The translations under genes were made by a program, and so were the position numbers. 64,000 bases of DNA. Source: Candidatus Melainabacteria bacterium. GTDB lineage: Bacteria > Cyanobacteriota > Vampirovibrionia > 2-02-FULL-35-15. The stretch covers positions 1 through 64,000 of the forward strand of contig JACPSL010000006.1 of assembly GCA_016193285.1 (NCBI GenBank), written 5' to 3'. The stretch's first letter is position 1; each line of letters starts with the position of its first letter. The notes beneath the pieces are model-generated. The model saw only the letters and a program-made list of their open reading frames with translations. It had not been told where the DNA came from and did not search any database. This document shows, piece after piece, positions 7,601 through 16,351 of this stretch.

Positions 7601-10495
7601 ATGCTCAACTTATTAGAAAAACTCTTTGGTGAAAATAATGAAGCTAAGTTAAAAGCTATTCAACCTATTGTTGAAAGAATAAATAGCTTAGAAGAAGAAT
7701 TTCTTAAGCTTACAGATAATGAGCTAAAAGCAAAAACCTTTTACTTTAAAACCTTAATAGAAAATAAAATCAAAACTATTGAAGATAAGCCTCTACTACC
7801 TGAAGATGCTCCCAAAATCCCAGGAATTATAAGAAATACTAAAGATAAAGCTACGTATGAAATTCTAGATCAAATTTTACCTGAAGCATTTGCAACAGTT
7901 CGTGAAGTTTCAAAAAGAACTTTAAGTATGAGACATTTTGATGTTCAGTTAATTGGTGGAATAGTTTTACATCAAGGAAAAATTGCAGAGATGAAAACAG
8001 GAGAAGGAAAAACACTAGTTGCTACATTACCTGTTTACTTAAATGCTCTAACAGGAAGAGGGGTTCATATTGTAACAGTAAATGATTACCTTGCAAAACG
8101 TGATGCTGAGTGGATGGGTAAAATCTATAGATTTCTTGGAATGGATGTAGGCTTAGTAATTCCACATCAAAAAAAAGCAGAAAAATATCATGCTTATAGA
8201 GCAGATATTACTTATGGAACAAATAACGAGTATGGTTTTGATTATTTAAGAGATAACATGGAAACAAGCTTAAAAGGTTGTACTCAAAGAGAGTATTTTT
8301 ATGCCCTTGTTGATGAGGTTGATAGCATTCTTATAGATGAAGCTAGGACACCTTTAATTATTTCAGGTATGCCTGCAGAAGGACAAAGAGAAATTTATAT
8401 TGTAATGTCTAAGCTCTCTTGTAGATTAAAAAAAGGTAAAGATAAAGACGATCAAAATTGTGATTATTGGGTAGATGAAAAAGCAAGAAATGTTGTTTTG
8501 ACTGATTGTGGAATTAAAACTGCTGAAGAACTTTTAAACATAGATGATTTATGGGACATAAGAGGAAATCTAGCACATCATTTACTTCAAGCATTAAAAG
8601 CAAAAGAGTTATTTAAAAAGGATACAGATTATGTAATCAAACCAAATCCTGAATCAAACAATAAACTTGAGGTAGTTATTGTAGATGAATTTACTGGGAG
8701 ATTAATGATGGGTAGAAGGTGGAGCGATGGCTTACACCAAGCTATTGAAGCTAAAGAAAATGTACCAATTCAAGAAGAAACTCTTACACTTGCTACTATA
8801 ACTTTTCAAAATTATTTTAGACTATATCCAAAATTAGCAGGCATGACAGGAACTGCATATACAGAAAAAGATGAGTTTAGAAAAATATATAACCTGGATG
8901 TTGTTTGTATACCTACAAACAAAAAAAATATCCGCGAAGATTATGATGATCAGGTTTACAGGACAGAGAAATATAAATTTTACTCGGTTATAGAAGAGAT
9001 TGTAAAAACTCATTTAACTGGAAGACCAATACTTGTAGGAACTGTAAGTATTGAAAAATCTGAATTGATTTCTGAGCTATTATCAAAGCCACAAATGATG
9101 ACAAAACTAATGCAAGAAAAAGCTAACCGAGTAATAAAAACATTAAAAGAAAAAAAAATTGAAAATGAAAACACAGGCAAGCTTTTAAAACTTTTAGACA
9201 GACCAGGAAATTTAAAATGTAGTGAACTTAGTCCTATATTAAAAGAATTAAAATCTAACTACCAAGATAATGAATTTGAATATCTGTTAGACAAGCTTGA
9301 ATCACTAGTTGAAGTAGTTGAAGCTATTAGAACTAAGATTCCACACAATATATTAAATGCAAAAAACCATGAAAAGGAAGCGTATATAGTAGCTCAAGCT
9401 GGAAGGTTTGGAGCAATTACAATTGCTACAAATATGGCTGGTCGTGGTACAGATATTATTTTAGGCGGTAATCCAGAATACTTAACAAAAGAAGCTATCT
9501 CTAAGCTAAAACTATCACAAGAAAGTCAAGAGAAATGGAATGAGTTTTATGAAAAATTTAAACAAGAATGTGATGAAGAACATAAAAAAGTTGTTGAACT
9601 TGGAGGATTACATATAGTTGGTACTGAAAGGCATGAATCAAGAAGAATAGATAATCAGCTTAGAGGACGTGCTGCAAGACAAGGAGATCCTGGATCAACA
9701 AAATTCTTTTTATCTCTTGAAGATAATTTAATGAGAATTTTTGGTGGGGACAAGATATCAAACATTATGTCATTTTTAAAAGCAGAAGAAGACATGCCAA
9801 TTGAAGCAAAAATGGTAACAGGTGCAATTGAAAATGCTCAGAAAAGAGTAGAAGCACATAACTTTGACATTAGAAAACATGTTTTACAATACGACGATGT
9901 AATGAATATTCAGCGTGAAGTAATTTACAGAGAAAGAAGAAAAATATTAGAAGGAAGTGATATTAGTACATCAATTGTAGAAATTATAAAAAATCATGTG
10001 GAGTCAACATTATATACTCACATTAATCCTGAAACGCCACAGGAATCATGGTTAGATGAAGCATTGCCTAATTTACATAAAACGCTTGCTGGAGACATCC
10101 CAATATTAACTTCAATTCTAAGACTTGAAGATTTACAAAATAAAGGATTTGAAGAAATAAAAGAAAACTTACTTGAAGCAGCAGAAAATTCATATCTACA
10201 AAAGGTTGAACAATTTGGAAAAGAAAACATTAAAGAAATTGAAAGACAAATAATGCTTCATGTAATAGACAACAAATGGGTAGAACACTTACACAATATG
10301 GATGCACTTAGAGAAGGAATTCATCTTAGAGGTTATGGGCAAAAAGATCCATTAATGGAATACAAAAGAGAAGCATTTGATATGTTTGAACAACTATTAC
10401 TTGATATAAAAAGAGAAACTATAATTTTACTTATGCATGCACAAGTAGAATCAGCTGAAAATTTAGAAAAAGCTGAAGAAGAAGTTGAGGTTTGA
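7601..10495 (+). CDS. secA: preprotein translocase ATPase SecA with an 83-residue NBD2 insertion
   Basis: A 964-residue SecA motor that drives proteins through SecYEG. Walker A is MKTGEGKT, the DEAD-type box is DEVDSILIDEARTPLI, and AGMTGTA, TNMAGRGTDI and QLRGRAARQGDPG follow. Between SIEKSELISELLSK and IPHNILNAKNHE, normally about four residues apart, sit 83 residues (about 497-579, bases 9089-9337), largely charged helix. The C-terminus ends KAEEEVEV without the Cys-rich zinc tail that binds SecB in many Proteobacteria. The gene appears monocistronic. Confidence 0.97.
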   Translation: MLNLLEKLFGENNEAKLKAIQPIVERINSLEEEFLKLTDNELKAKTFYFKTLIENKIKTIEDKPLLPEDAPKIPGIIRNTKDKATYEILDQILPEAFATVREVSKRTLSMRHFDVQLIGGIVLHQGKIAEMKTGEGKTLVATLPVYLNALTGRGVHIVTVNDYLAKRDAEWMGKIYRFLGMDVGLVIPHQKKAEKYHAYRADITYGTNNEYGFDYLRDNMETSLKGCTQREYFYALVDEVDSILIDEARTPLIISGMPAEGQREIYIVMSKLSCRLKKGKDKDDQNCDYWVDEKARNVVLTDCGIKTAEELLNIDDLWDIRGNLAHHLLQALKAKELFKKDTDYVIKPNPESNNKLEVVIVDEFTGRLMMGRRWSDGLHQAIEAKENVPIQEETLTLATITFQNYFRLYPKLAGMTGTAYTEKDEFRKIYNLDVVCIPTNKKNIREDYDDQVYRTEKYKFYSVIEEIVKTHLTGRPILVGTVSIEKSELISELLSKPQMMTKLMQEKANRVIKTLKEKKIENENTGKLLKLLDRPGNLKCSELSPILKELKSNYQDNEFEYLLDKLESLVEVVEAIRTKIPHNILNAKNHEKEAYIVAQAGRFGAITIATNMAGRGTDIILGGNPEYLTKEAISKLKLSQESQEKWNEFYEKFKQECDEEHKKVVELGGLHIVGTERHESRRIDNQLRGRAARQGDPGSTKFFLSLEDNLMRIFGGDKISNIMSFLKAEEDMPIEAKMVTGAIENAQKRVEAHNFDIRKHVLQYDDVMNIQREVIYRERRKILEGSDISTSIVEIIKNHVESTLYTHINPETPQESWLDEALPNLHKTLAGDIPILTSILRLEDLQNKGFEEIKENLLEAAENSYLQKVEQFGKENIKEIERQIMLHVIDNKWVEHLHNMDALREGIHLRGYGQKDPLMEYKREAFDMFEQLLLDIKRETIILLMHAQVESAENLEKAEEEVEV

Positions 10496-10503
10496 TTAAA
10501 ATT

Positions 10504-10537
10504 AAGGTTTCAAGGTTTCGAGGTTTCAAGTTTCAAA
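10504..10537. repeat. short tandem repeat AAGGTTTC downstream of secA
   Basis: Four units of about 8 bp (AAGGTTTC, AAGGTTTC, GAGGTTTC, AAGTTTC) start 9 bp after the secA stop. The array is noncoding. It adds to the short-period repeats of this window but has a different unit from the AGCTCTC/AGCACTC arrays in tsaD and priA. Confidence 0.55.
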
Positions 10538-10600
10538 TTACTCATTGCTTGTTTTATGCTTAAAATAATATTAAAAAGAATGAGATAGTGAGATAGACCC

Positions 10601-10638
10601 TACTTTGACTAAAGATTACTAGAGTATAATAAAAGTAC
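10601..10638 (+). promoter_or_regulatory. candidate hicBA promoter and operator
   Basis: TTGACT at 10605-10610 and a perfect TATAAT at 10625-10630 precede hicB, but the spacer is only 14 bp rather than about 17. CTACTTT at 10600-10606 and AAAGTACT at 10632-10639 form an imperfect inverted repeat spanning the promoter, a plausible HicB operator because HicB proteins usually repress their own operon. The -10 box ends 9 bp before the first ATG, so the mRNA leader would be very short. Confidence 0.4.
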
Positions 10639-10639
10639 T

Positions 10640-10882
10640 ATGATGAAATATAAATTTAAAGTTGTTTTAATGCCAATTCAAGAGCCAGGATTTGAAGGAC
10701 AATACACAGTAACTGTCCCTTCATTGCCAGGAATAGTCACCCAAGGAAAAAATAAACAAGATGCTTTAAAGATGGCAGAAGAAGCAATTGCTTTGCACAT
10801 TGAAGACATGTTAGAAGAAAATGAAATTATTCCTAATGATTTTGAAGATACCGTTGAATTAGAAATAAAGATTAATAAATGA
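10640..10882 (+). CDS. hicB: HicB-like antitoxin
   Basis: An 80-residue HicB-type antitoxin with the partial RNase H fold signature: VVLMPIQEPGFEGQYTVTVPSLPGIVTQGKNKQDALKMAEEAIALHIEDML. It is expected to bind and neutralise HicA and to repress the operon, although no separate DNA-binding domain is visible in this short form. It overlaps hicA by 4 bp. A second ATG (residue 2) is an equally good start. The antitoxin-first order is one of the two common hicAB arrangements. Confidence 0.9.
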   Translation: MMKYKFKVVLMPIQEPGFEGQYTVTVPSLPGIVTQGKNKQDALKMAEEAIALHIEDMLEENEIIPNDFEDTVELEIKINK

Positions 10883-11109
10883 CAAATCTACGCTCCTTAA
10901 AGCCGAAAGAACTTTTATCTATATTAGAAAAGGCTGGATGGAAAATCATTAGGCAAAAAGGAAGTCATATTCAATTAAAACATTCTAACAAACCAGGTTT
11001 CAGAGTAACAATTCCATATCATAATAAAGATCTTGCACATGGAACAATAAATTCTATAATCAAACAAATAGGATTAACCAGAAAGGAATTTATTGAAATA
11101 CTTGATTAA
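10879..11109 (+). CDS. hicA: HicA-like mRNA interferase toxin
   Basis: A 76-residue double-stranded-RNA-binding-like toxin: LKPKELLSILEKAGWKIIRQKGSHIQLKHSNKPGFRVTIPYHNKDLAHGTINSIIKQIGLTRKEF. The catalytic His of the GSH motif is residue 30. HicA toxins cleave mRNA and block translation until bound by HicB. The start overlaps the hicB stop by 4 bp. The pair sits alone between secA and nrdR with no mobile-element ends nearby, so it is probably a settled chromosomal toxin-antitoxin module. Confidence 0.92.
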   Translation: MTNLRSLKPKELLSILEKAGWKIIRQKGSHIQLKHSNKPGFRVTIPYHNKDLAHGTINSIIKQIGLTRKEFIEILD

Positions 11110-11190
11110 TTTTAATAACTTGGCAATAAGATTAAATCGCATTCAAGAATATATCTTACATTCCGCAAGTCAATTGAAAATCGAGAATTA

Positions 11191-11712
11191 TTATGCCTTA
11201 ATCTCTGCCTCTTGTGCTAAAACAAAATCTCCATTATTTAATTTAAAACTTGAATTATCTGACTGAAGATCTTGTAATTCTTTTATAAAATCTTCAACAC
11301 TTCTAAACTGCCTGTAAACTGATGCAAATCTTACATATGCCACTTGGTCTAAGTCTCTTAATTCATTTAAGACTAGTTTTCCTAAGATAGCACTATTAAC
11401 TTCTCTTTTCCCTTGTTTGGATAATTCACTTTCTATATTTTCAATTACATTATCAATTTGCTCTGCAGTTATAAGTGTTTTTTCACAAGCACGTACAATT
11501 CCTGATCTAAGTTTCTCTCTTGAATAAGGTTCTCTTTCACCAGATCTTTTAACTACTAATACTGGCATGACTTCAATACGTTCATAGGTAGTAAAACGTT
11601 TTGCACAGTTTTGATTTTCACATTCTCTTCGCCTTCTAATACTAGTACTTTCTTCTGTTGTTCTTGATTCAAGAACACGACTGTTTTCTGAATTACAAAA
11701 TGGACATAACAT
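11191..11712 (-). CDS. nrdR: NrdR ribonucleotide reductase repressor
   Basis: A 173-residue repressor with an N-terminal zinc ribbon and an ATP-cone (VLVVKRSGEREPYSREKLRSGIVRACE). NrdR senses ATP/dATP and represses nrd genes. The zinc ribbon begins MLCPFCNS (C3, C6), but the second pair is C31-x4-C36 (CENQNC) instead of the usual C-x2-C before RFTTYERIE. The C-terminus (after RSVEDFIKEL) is longer than average. It diverges from thiO over 39 bp. No nrd gene is in the window. Confidence 0.93.
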   Translation of the reverse strand: MLCPFCNSENSRVLESRTTEESTSIRRRRECENQNCAKRFTTYERIEVMPVLVVKRSGEREPYSREKLRSGIVRACEKTLITAEQIDNVIENIESELSKQGKREVNSAILGKLVLNELRDLDQVAYVRFASVYRQFRSVEDFIKELQDLQSDNSSFKLNNGDFVLAQEAEIKA

Positions 11713-11751
11713 TATACATTACCTATAAGTAAGATATTATACACTATTCGT

Positions 11752-12939
11752 ATGGTTCAAAAGTATGATATAGCAATAATTGGTGGTGGAATAATTGGTG
11801 CTTCAATTGCTGCTTGTTTGGCCATAAATGGAAAGAATTTAAAAATTGCAGTAATTGACTCTAAAGACCTAGGTATGAGTGCATCACAAGCTGCAGCAGG
11901 ATTGCTTACACCATTTCAGCCACGTGAACTTGAAAATAAAATATTAAAAGATTTTTCTTTTAGTTCATTTGAATACTTTCAGACTTTTTACAAAATTATA
12001 AAAGATGATATGCCTAATATAGATTTAGGATTTAAACAATCAGGATCATTTTATGTTGTTTTTTCAAACTTAGAATTTGGAGATATAGAAAGCAAATTAA
12101 AAAAAGTAAAAGATATTACAAAAACTATATTTTTAAATAAGCAAGAATTAATAAAACAAGAACCTTTAATTTCAAGAGATGCTATAGGTGCATATTACAA
12201 TCCTTTTGAAAGTTACTTAAATAACCAAAAGTTTTTAAAAGCAATTAATAGTTTTTGTAAAAGAAGAAGGGTTGATTTTTTAAACAATTTTGTTGAAGAT
12301 ATAGATTTCTCAGAGTCAAGAGTTAATTTTATTACTTTATCTAACAAAGATATTATTTCAGCAGATTCTTATGTAATTTGTAATGGTGCTTGGGCAAATA
12401 AGTTTTTAAAAAAGATTTTTAACATAGATAAAATAAATGAAAATATTATTAAAGCAATTAAAGGAGAAATATTACAAATTGAAACAAACCAAAAATTACC
12501 ATTTGAAAAAATTATATTTTCAGAAAAAGGTTATATGTTGCCAAGACCAGCTACAAATAAATTTGAAAAAGATACTATTCTTATTGGTAGTACTAGTGAT
12601 GAAGTTAACTTAGAGAAAGATTGCCATATATTTAAAAATACACCTTTAGGAATTAATTCATTAACAAGCTTATTTAAAAACATGTTTCCTTCTTGCAAGG
12701 ATTATTTTATTACTAATATGTGGGCAGGGCTTAGGCCAAAAACAATTGATGAATTACCAATTTTAGGGAGTTGTTTTAACTTAAAAAACTTGTATTTATC
12801 TCTAGGACATTATAGACATGGAATACTTATGGGCCCTTATTGTGGAAAGATTTTAAGTGATTTAATTTTAAGCAACAATTCTGAATGTAATATAGAAGCA
12901 TTTAAGATTGATAGACTTTATAATAACTGTCTTGTTTAA
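11752..12939 (+). CDS. thiO: glycine oxidase-like FAD amine oxidoreductase
   Basis: A 395-residue DAO-family flavoenzyme. The FAD-binding Rossmann motif is IAIIGGGIIGASIAA at residues 6-20, with SASQAAAGLLTPFQP after it and the C-terminal WAGLRPKTIDELPILG and HYRHGILMGP motif typical of ThiO. ThiO oxidises glycine to iminoacetate for thiamine thiazole synthesis. No thiamine gene lies nearby; gcvT follows 241 bp downstream on the same strand, so a role with another glycine-type amine is possible. The call of the family is firm, the substrate less so. Confidence 0.8.
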   Translation: MVQKYDIAIIGGGIIGASIAACLAINGKNLKIAVIDSKDLGMSASQAAAGLLTPFQPRELENKILKDFSFSSFEYFQTFYKIIKDDMPNIDLGFKQSGSFYVVFSNLEFGDIESKLKKVKDITKTIFLNKQELIKQEPLISRDAIGAYYNPFESYLNNQKFLKAINSFCKRRRVDFLNNFVEDIDFSESRVNFITLSNKDIISADSYVICNGAWANKFLKKIFNIDKINENIIKAIKGEILQIETNQKLPFEKIIFSEKGYMLPRPATNKFEKDTILIGSTSDEVNLEKDCHIFKNTPLGINSLTSLFKNMFPSCKDYFITNMWAGLRPKTIDELPILGSCFNLKNLYLSLGHYRHGILMGPYCGKILSDLILSNNSECNIEAFKIDRLYNNCLV

Positions 12940-13096
12940 TAAGTTTTTTTGCAAGCATTATAAGTAAGTTATAGTTATAACAACTTGGATAATTTTTCTT
13001 TTTTATTGGAATATCAAAATATTTTTCATCGTAATGTGTACAATCTTTACGTTCTTCTAAGAGCTTTTTAGTGATTTCATATTTTACAATTGTCAT
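12902..13096 (-). CDS. possible small hypothetical protein
   Basis: A 64-residue Lys/Tyr-rich open frame fills the spacer between thiO and gcvT on the opposite strand, overlapping the end of thiO by 38 bp. It starts MTIVKYEITKKLLEERKDC and includes a hydrophobic stretch NYNLLIMLAKKLIK. No ribosome-binding site is evident. I recognise no family, and the frame may be accidental; it is listed because the composition is protein-like and nothing else occupies the spacer. Confidence 0.3.
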   Translation of the reverse strand: MTIVKYEITKKLLEERKDCTHYDEKYFDIPIKKKNYPSCYNYNLLIMLAKKLIKQDSYYKVYQS

Positions 13097-13180
13097 ATAC
13101 GTTATAATTTTCGGAGAGTATTAATTAGATTTTATAAATTAAATAATGTATTTAGTCTTCAACAAAGGAATAGCCCCTAA

Positions 13181-14263
13181 GTGCTAACCCTAAGAAAAAC
13201 TCAATTAATTGAAGAGCATAAGAAAGCAAGGGCAAAACTTGTGGATTTTGCAGGTTTTGAAATGCCTCTCCAATATCAAGGAATAATTGCTGAACATAAT
13301 GCAGTAAGAAAAAATGTTGGTGTTTTTGATGTTTCTCATATGGGTGAGTTTTTAGTTTCAGGAAAAGATGCAAGTGAATATTTAAATTATTTAGTTCCAA
13401 ATGATTTAAAAAAGATAGAAGAACCTGGCAGAGGGATTTATACTCAAATTTGTAATCAAAGCGGTGGAACAATTGATGACTTAATTATTTATCATATTGA
13501 TGCAGATTATTTAGTAGTTGTTAATGCTTCAAATATAGATAAAGACTGGAATTGGTTTAATAAAAATAAAGCTAACTTTAATGTAGAGTTAAAAAATATC
13601 TCTAATAATATTTCCCTTCTTGCAGTTCAAGGACCTAAATCACAAAGTATATTAACTAATATCTTAAAAATAGATTTAGAGACACAAAAATATTTCCATA
13701 TTCAAAAATACCAATCTAACTGGATTAGTAGAACTGGTTATACTGGTGAAGATGGATTTGAAATATTTCTTGATAGTCAAAATCAAGCAGTTTTAATTTG
13801 GCAAGAATTAATTAAAGCTGGAGTAGTACCATGTGGTTTAGGTGCAAGAGATACTTTACGTTTAGAAGCTGCTTATCCTCTTTATGGTCATGAGTTAGAT
13901 GAAGAAACATCTCCATTAGAAGCTGGTTTAGGCTGGAGTATAAAACTAGAGAAAGAAAACGATTTTATTGGTAAGGAAACATTATTAAAACAAAAAAAAG
14001 AAGGGCTTAAAAAAAAATTGGTCTGCTTAAAAATTAATGACAGACTAATAGCTAGACAAGAACATAAAGTTTTTACAAAAAATGATGAAGAGATTGGAAT
14101 TGTTTGTAGCGGCTCACAAGGCATTACAGTTGGTTACCCAATTGCAACTGCATATGTATCACCAAAGTTTAGTGAAATTGGCAATGAACTTTTTGTAAGT
14201 ATTAGAGAAAAACTTGTTTCTGCAACTATTGTTAAAAGACCTTTTTATTCTAGACAGTCATAA
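13181..14263 (+). CDS. gcvT: glycine cleavage T protein (aminomethyltransferase)
   Basis: A 360-residue GcvT, which moves the methylene of lipoyl-bound aminomethyl to tetrahydrofolate. The GTG start is chosen because LTLRKTQLIEEHKKARAKLVDFAGFEMPLQY matches the family N-terminus; AAGGAA lies 11 bp upstream. GVFDVSHMGEF, RTGYTGEDGFEIF and LGARDTLRLEAAYPLYGHELD follow. GcvH and GcvP are absent from the window. No glycine riboswitch core is visible upstream. The end overlaps frr by 14 bp, convergent. Confidence 0.93.
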   Translation: MLTLRKTQLIEEHKKARAKLVDFAGFEMPLQYQGIIAEHNAVRKNVGVFDVSHMGEFLVSGKDASEYLNYLVPNDLKKIEEPGRGIYTQICNQSGGTIDDLIIYHIDADYLVVVNASNIDKDWNWFNKNKANFNVELKNISNNISLLAVQGPKSQSILTNILKIDLETQKYFHIQKYQSNWISRTGYTGEDGFEIFLDSQNQAVLIWQELIKAGVVPCGLGARDTLRLEAAYPLYGHELDEETSPLEAGLGWSIKLEKENDFIGKETLLKQKKEGLKKKLVCLKINDRLIARQEHKVFTKNDEEIGIVCSGSQGITVGYPIATAYVSPKFSEIGNELFVSIREKLVSATIVKRPFYSRQS

Positions 14264-14810
14264 CTTCTTTTTCTTTATTTATGCTTAATTCATCAATTTC
14301 TTTTGAATGTTTATCAGTTAGTTTTTGAATTTGTTCTTGTTGTTTTTTTGATTCATCTTCTGAAACTTGTTTTTCTTTTTCTAATTTTTTAATTAATTCT
14401 AGCGCGTCTCTCCTTAAATTTCTTATTCCAATTTTTCCATCTTCTGCAAGTTTCTTTATTAGTTTAACTAATTCTTTTCTTCTTTCTTCTGTTAAAGCTG
14501 GAACTACAATTCTTATTACGTTTCCATCATTGTTTGGAGTCATTCCAAGATCAGATTTATTAATTGCAACTTCAATATCTTTTAATGAGTTTTTATCATA
14601 AGGATGAATAACTAAACACTTTCCATCTGGGGTAGAAATATTTGCTAATTGTTTTAAGGAAGTAGGAGCTCCATAATAATCAACAATTACTTTATCCAAA
14701 AGAGCTGGATTAGCTCTTCCTGTACGGATGCCTTGTAATTCTTTTTGGGTACTGTTAACTGTTTTTTTCATTTGTTCTTCAGTATTTTTTAAAACATCTG
14801 TTGCTTGCAT
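14250..14810 (-). CDS. frr: ribosome recycling factor
   Basis: A 186-residue RRF that splits post-termination ribosomes with EF-G. The family signature is clear: TGRANPALLDKVIVDYYGAPTSLKQLANISTPDGKCLVIHPYD, then IRNLRRDALELIKKLEKE and an acidic/helical tail. pyrH, the usual upstream neighbour, is missing; uppP lies 65 bp upstream on the same strand. The coding end overlaps gcvT by 14 bp in convergent orientation. Confidence 0.97.
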   Translation of the reverse strand: MQATDVLKNTEEQMKKTVNSTQKELQGIRTGRANPALLDKVIVDYYGAPTSLKQLANISTPDGKCLVIHPYDKNSLKDIEVAINKSDLGMTPNNDGNVIRIVVPALTEERRKELVKLIKKLAEDGKIGIRNLRRDALELIKKLEKEKQVSEDESKKQQEQIQKLTDKHSKEIDELSINKEKEVMTV

Positions 14811-14875
14811 TTTTTTGCCTCTCCTTCAATGAATATAATACAACATGTAAGAGCAAGGTTACCTCGCCCCTCCGT

Positions 14876-15664
14876 TTAATGAATGAACCTTCTGTAATTA
14901 AGATACATAATAATTATTCCTAACAATACTCTGTAAATTACAAAAATATATGTCTTATGTCTTTGTAAATATTTTAATAAAAAATCAATTGCAATATAAC
15001 CTGCTATAAATGCACTAACTGCTCCAATAATTACATTTACATAGCTACAATTATAAGAATTATCTCTTATGCTAGAAATAAAAGTATTCATTTCAAAAAC
15101 ACCACTTAAAAGAATTGAAGGGATGCTTAACAAGAAAGAAAATCTTGCAGCATCGTATCTTTTAAGTCCTAAAAATAAACCTGAGCTAATTGTAATTGCT
15201 GATCTAGATACTCCTGGGATTAATGCTAAAGATTGAGCTAAACCAATAATAAAAACATCAAGGAAATTTAATTTTTCAATTTTTTTTTCTTGTTTTGCTA
15301 AAAAGTCACTTAAAAATAAAACAACTCCAAAAAAAATCAATGAAAAAGATACTATTTTGAAGTCTCTAACATAACCTAATTCAATTTGTTCTTTAAACAA
15401 GATTCCAAAAAAACAAATTGGTAGTGTGGCAATAATAATCCAGAATGCTAATTTGGAAGTAAAAACATTTTTTAAGTCTTTCCAAAAATAAATTAAAATA
15501 CTAAACATAGATCCTAACTGAATTACAGCAGAAAACGCAGTGCCTGGATCTTTCCAATGGAAAAGTGCTGGTATAATTCGCAAATGAGCTGTACTGCTTA
15601 TTGGAAGGAATTCAGTTAGTCCTTGTATAATTCCTAAAGTTATTGATTGGAAAAATGTTTGCAT
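14876..15664 (-). CDS. uppP: undecaprenyl-diphosphatase
   Basis: A 262-residue BacA/UppP membrane enzyme that dephosphorylates undecaprenyl diphosphate for cell-wall carrier recycling. The two active-site motifs are present: LTEFLPISSTAHL at residues 16-28 and LIPGVSRSAITISSGLFLG near 147-166. Seven or eight membrane segments are predicted by eye. It starts inside the 3' end of trmD (25-bp overlap), so the two genes are probably co-transcribed and coupled. Confidence 0.96.
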   Translation of the reverse strand: MQTFFQSITLGIIQGLTEFLPISSTAHLRIIPALFHWKDPGTAFSAVIQLGSMFSILIYFWKDLKNVFTSKLAFWIIIATLPICFFGILFKEQIELGYVRDFKIVSFSLIFFGVVLFLSDFLAKQEKKIEKLNFLDVFIIGLAQSLALIPGVSRSAITISSGLFLGLKRYDAARFSFLLSIPSILLSGVFEMNTFISSIRDNSYNCSYVNVIIGAVSAFIAGYIAIDFLLKYLQRHKTYIFVIYRVLLGIIIMYLNYRRFIH

Positions 15665-16326
15665 AGTAAGTCTGGTCTATTTTTTTTTGTTTTTAGTTTG
15701 CTTTGTTCCTCTCTCCACTTTTTTATTTTGGCATGATGACCACTTAATAAAATATCTGGCACTTTATAATCTTTAAACTCTTGAGGCCTTGTATATTGTG
15801 GATATTCAAGAAGTTTATTTTTAAAAGATTCTTCTTCAAATGTTTCTTCTTTTTTTAATACTCCTGGAAGAAGCCTTGAGACTGAATCAATTATTGCTAG
15901 TGATGGAAGTTCTCCTCCAGTTAAAATATAATCTCCCATTGAAATCTCATAATCAACAAAGTTTAATATTCTTTCATCATATCCTTCATAACGACCACAT
16001 ATTATAATTATTTGTTCTTCATTTTTTAGTTTGCCTGCAAAATCTTGATCCCATTTTTTACCACTTGCAGATGTAATTAAAACTTTTGATTTCTTTTTTC
16101 TTGAAATACTTTCTAGTGCTTTAAAAACGGGCTCTACCATAAAAATTAAGCCAACCCCACCACCATAAGGTAAATCATCTGTTTTCTTGTGTCTGCCAAT
16201 ACCAAATTTTCTTAAGTCAACAGTGTTTACCCTTATTTTTCTTTCTTTACAAGCACGTCCAACAATACCTAATCCACAATAAGTTTTTATAATGTCTGGG
16301 AATAAGGTTATAATCTCAAATTGCAT
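15640..16326 (-). CDS. trmD: tRNA (guanine37-N1)-methyltransferase
   Basis: A SPOUT methyltransferase that methylates G37 of tRNAs. I place the start at 16326 (MQFEIITLFPDI, the standard TrmD N-terminus); a longer frame reaching 16359 adds 11 residues unlike the family and would overlap tsaD. Motifs: RKFGIGRHKKTDDLPYGGGVGLIF, IIICGRYEGYDERI and EISMGDYILTGGELP, forming the deep trefoil knot. The start is 25 bp from divergent tsaD, another tRNA-modification gene. Confidence 0.96.
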   Translation of the reverse strand: MQFEIITLFPDIIKTYCGLGIVGRACKERKIRVNTVDLRKFGIGRHKKTDDLPYGGGVGLIFMVEPVFKALESISRKKKSKVLITSASGKKWDQDFAGKLKNEEQIIIICGRYEGYDERILNFVDYEISMGDYILTGGELPSLAIIDSVSRLLPGVLKKEETFEEESFKNKLLEYPQYTRPQEFKDYKVPDILLSGHHAKIKKWREEQSKLKTKKNRPDLLCKHFSNQ

Positions 16327-16351
16327 AAAAAAATTATACAATGTTATTTCT

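Noticed and set aside
12940-13180. Glycine riboswitch upstream of gcvT
   Set aside because: Only a GGAGAG-like hexamer is present; the rest of the conserved core is missing.
16292-16351. Extended N-terminus of TsaD (20 extra residues)
   Set aside because: MYILGIETSCDETA at 16352 is the family start; the extension overlaps the trmD start and has no homologous sequence.
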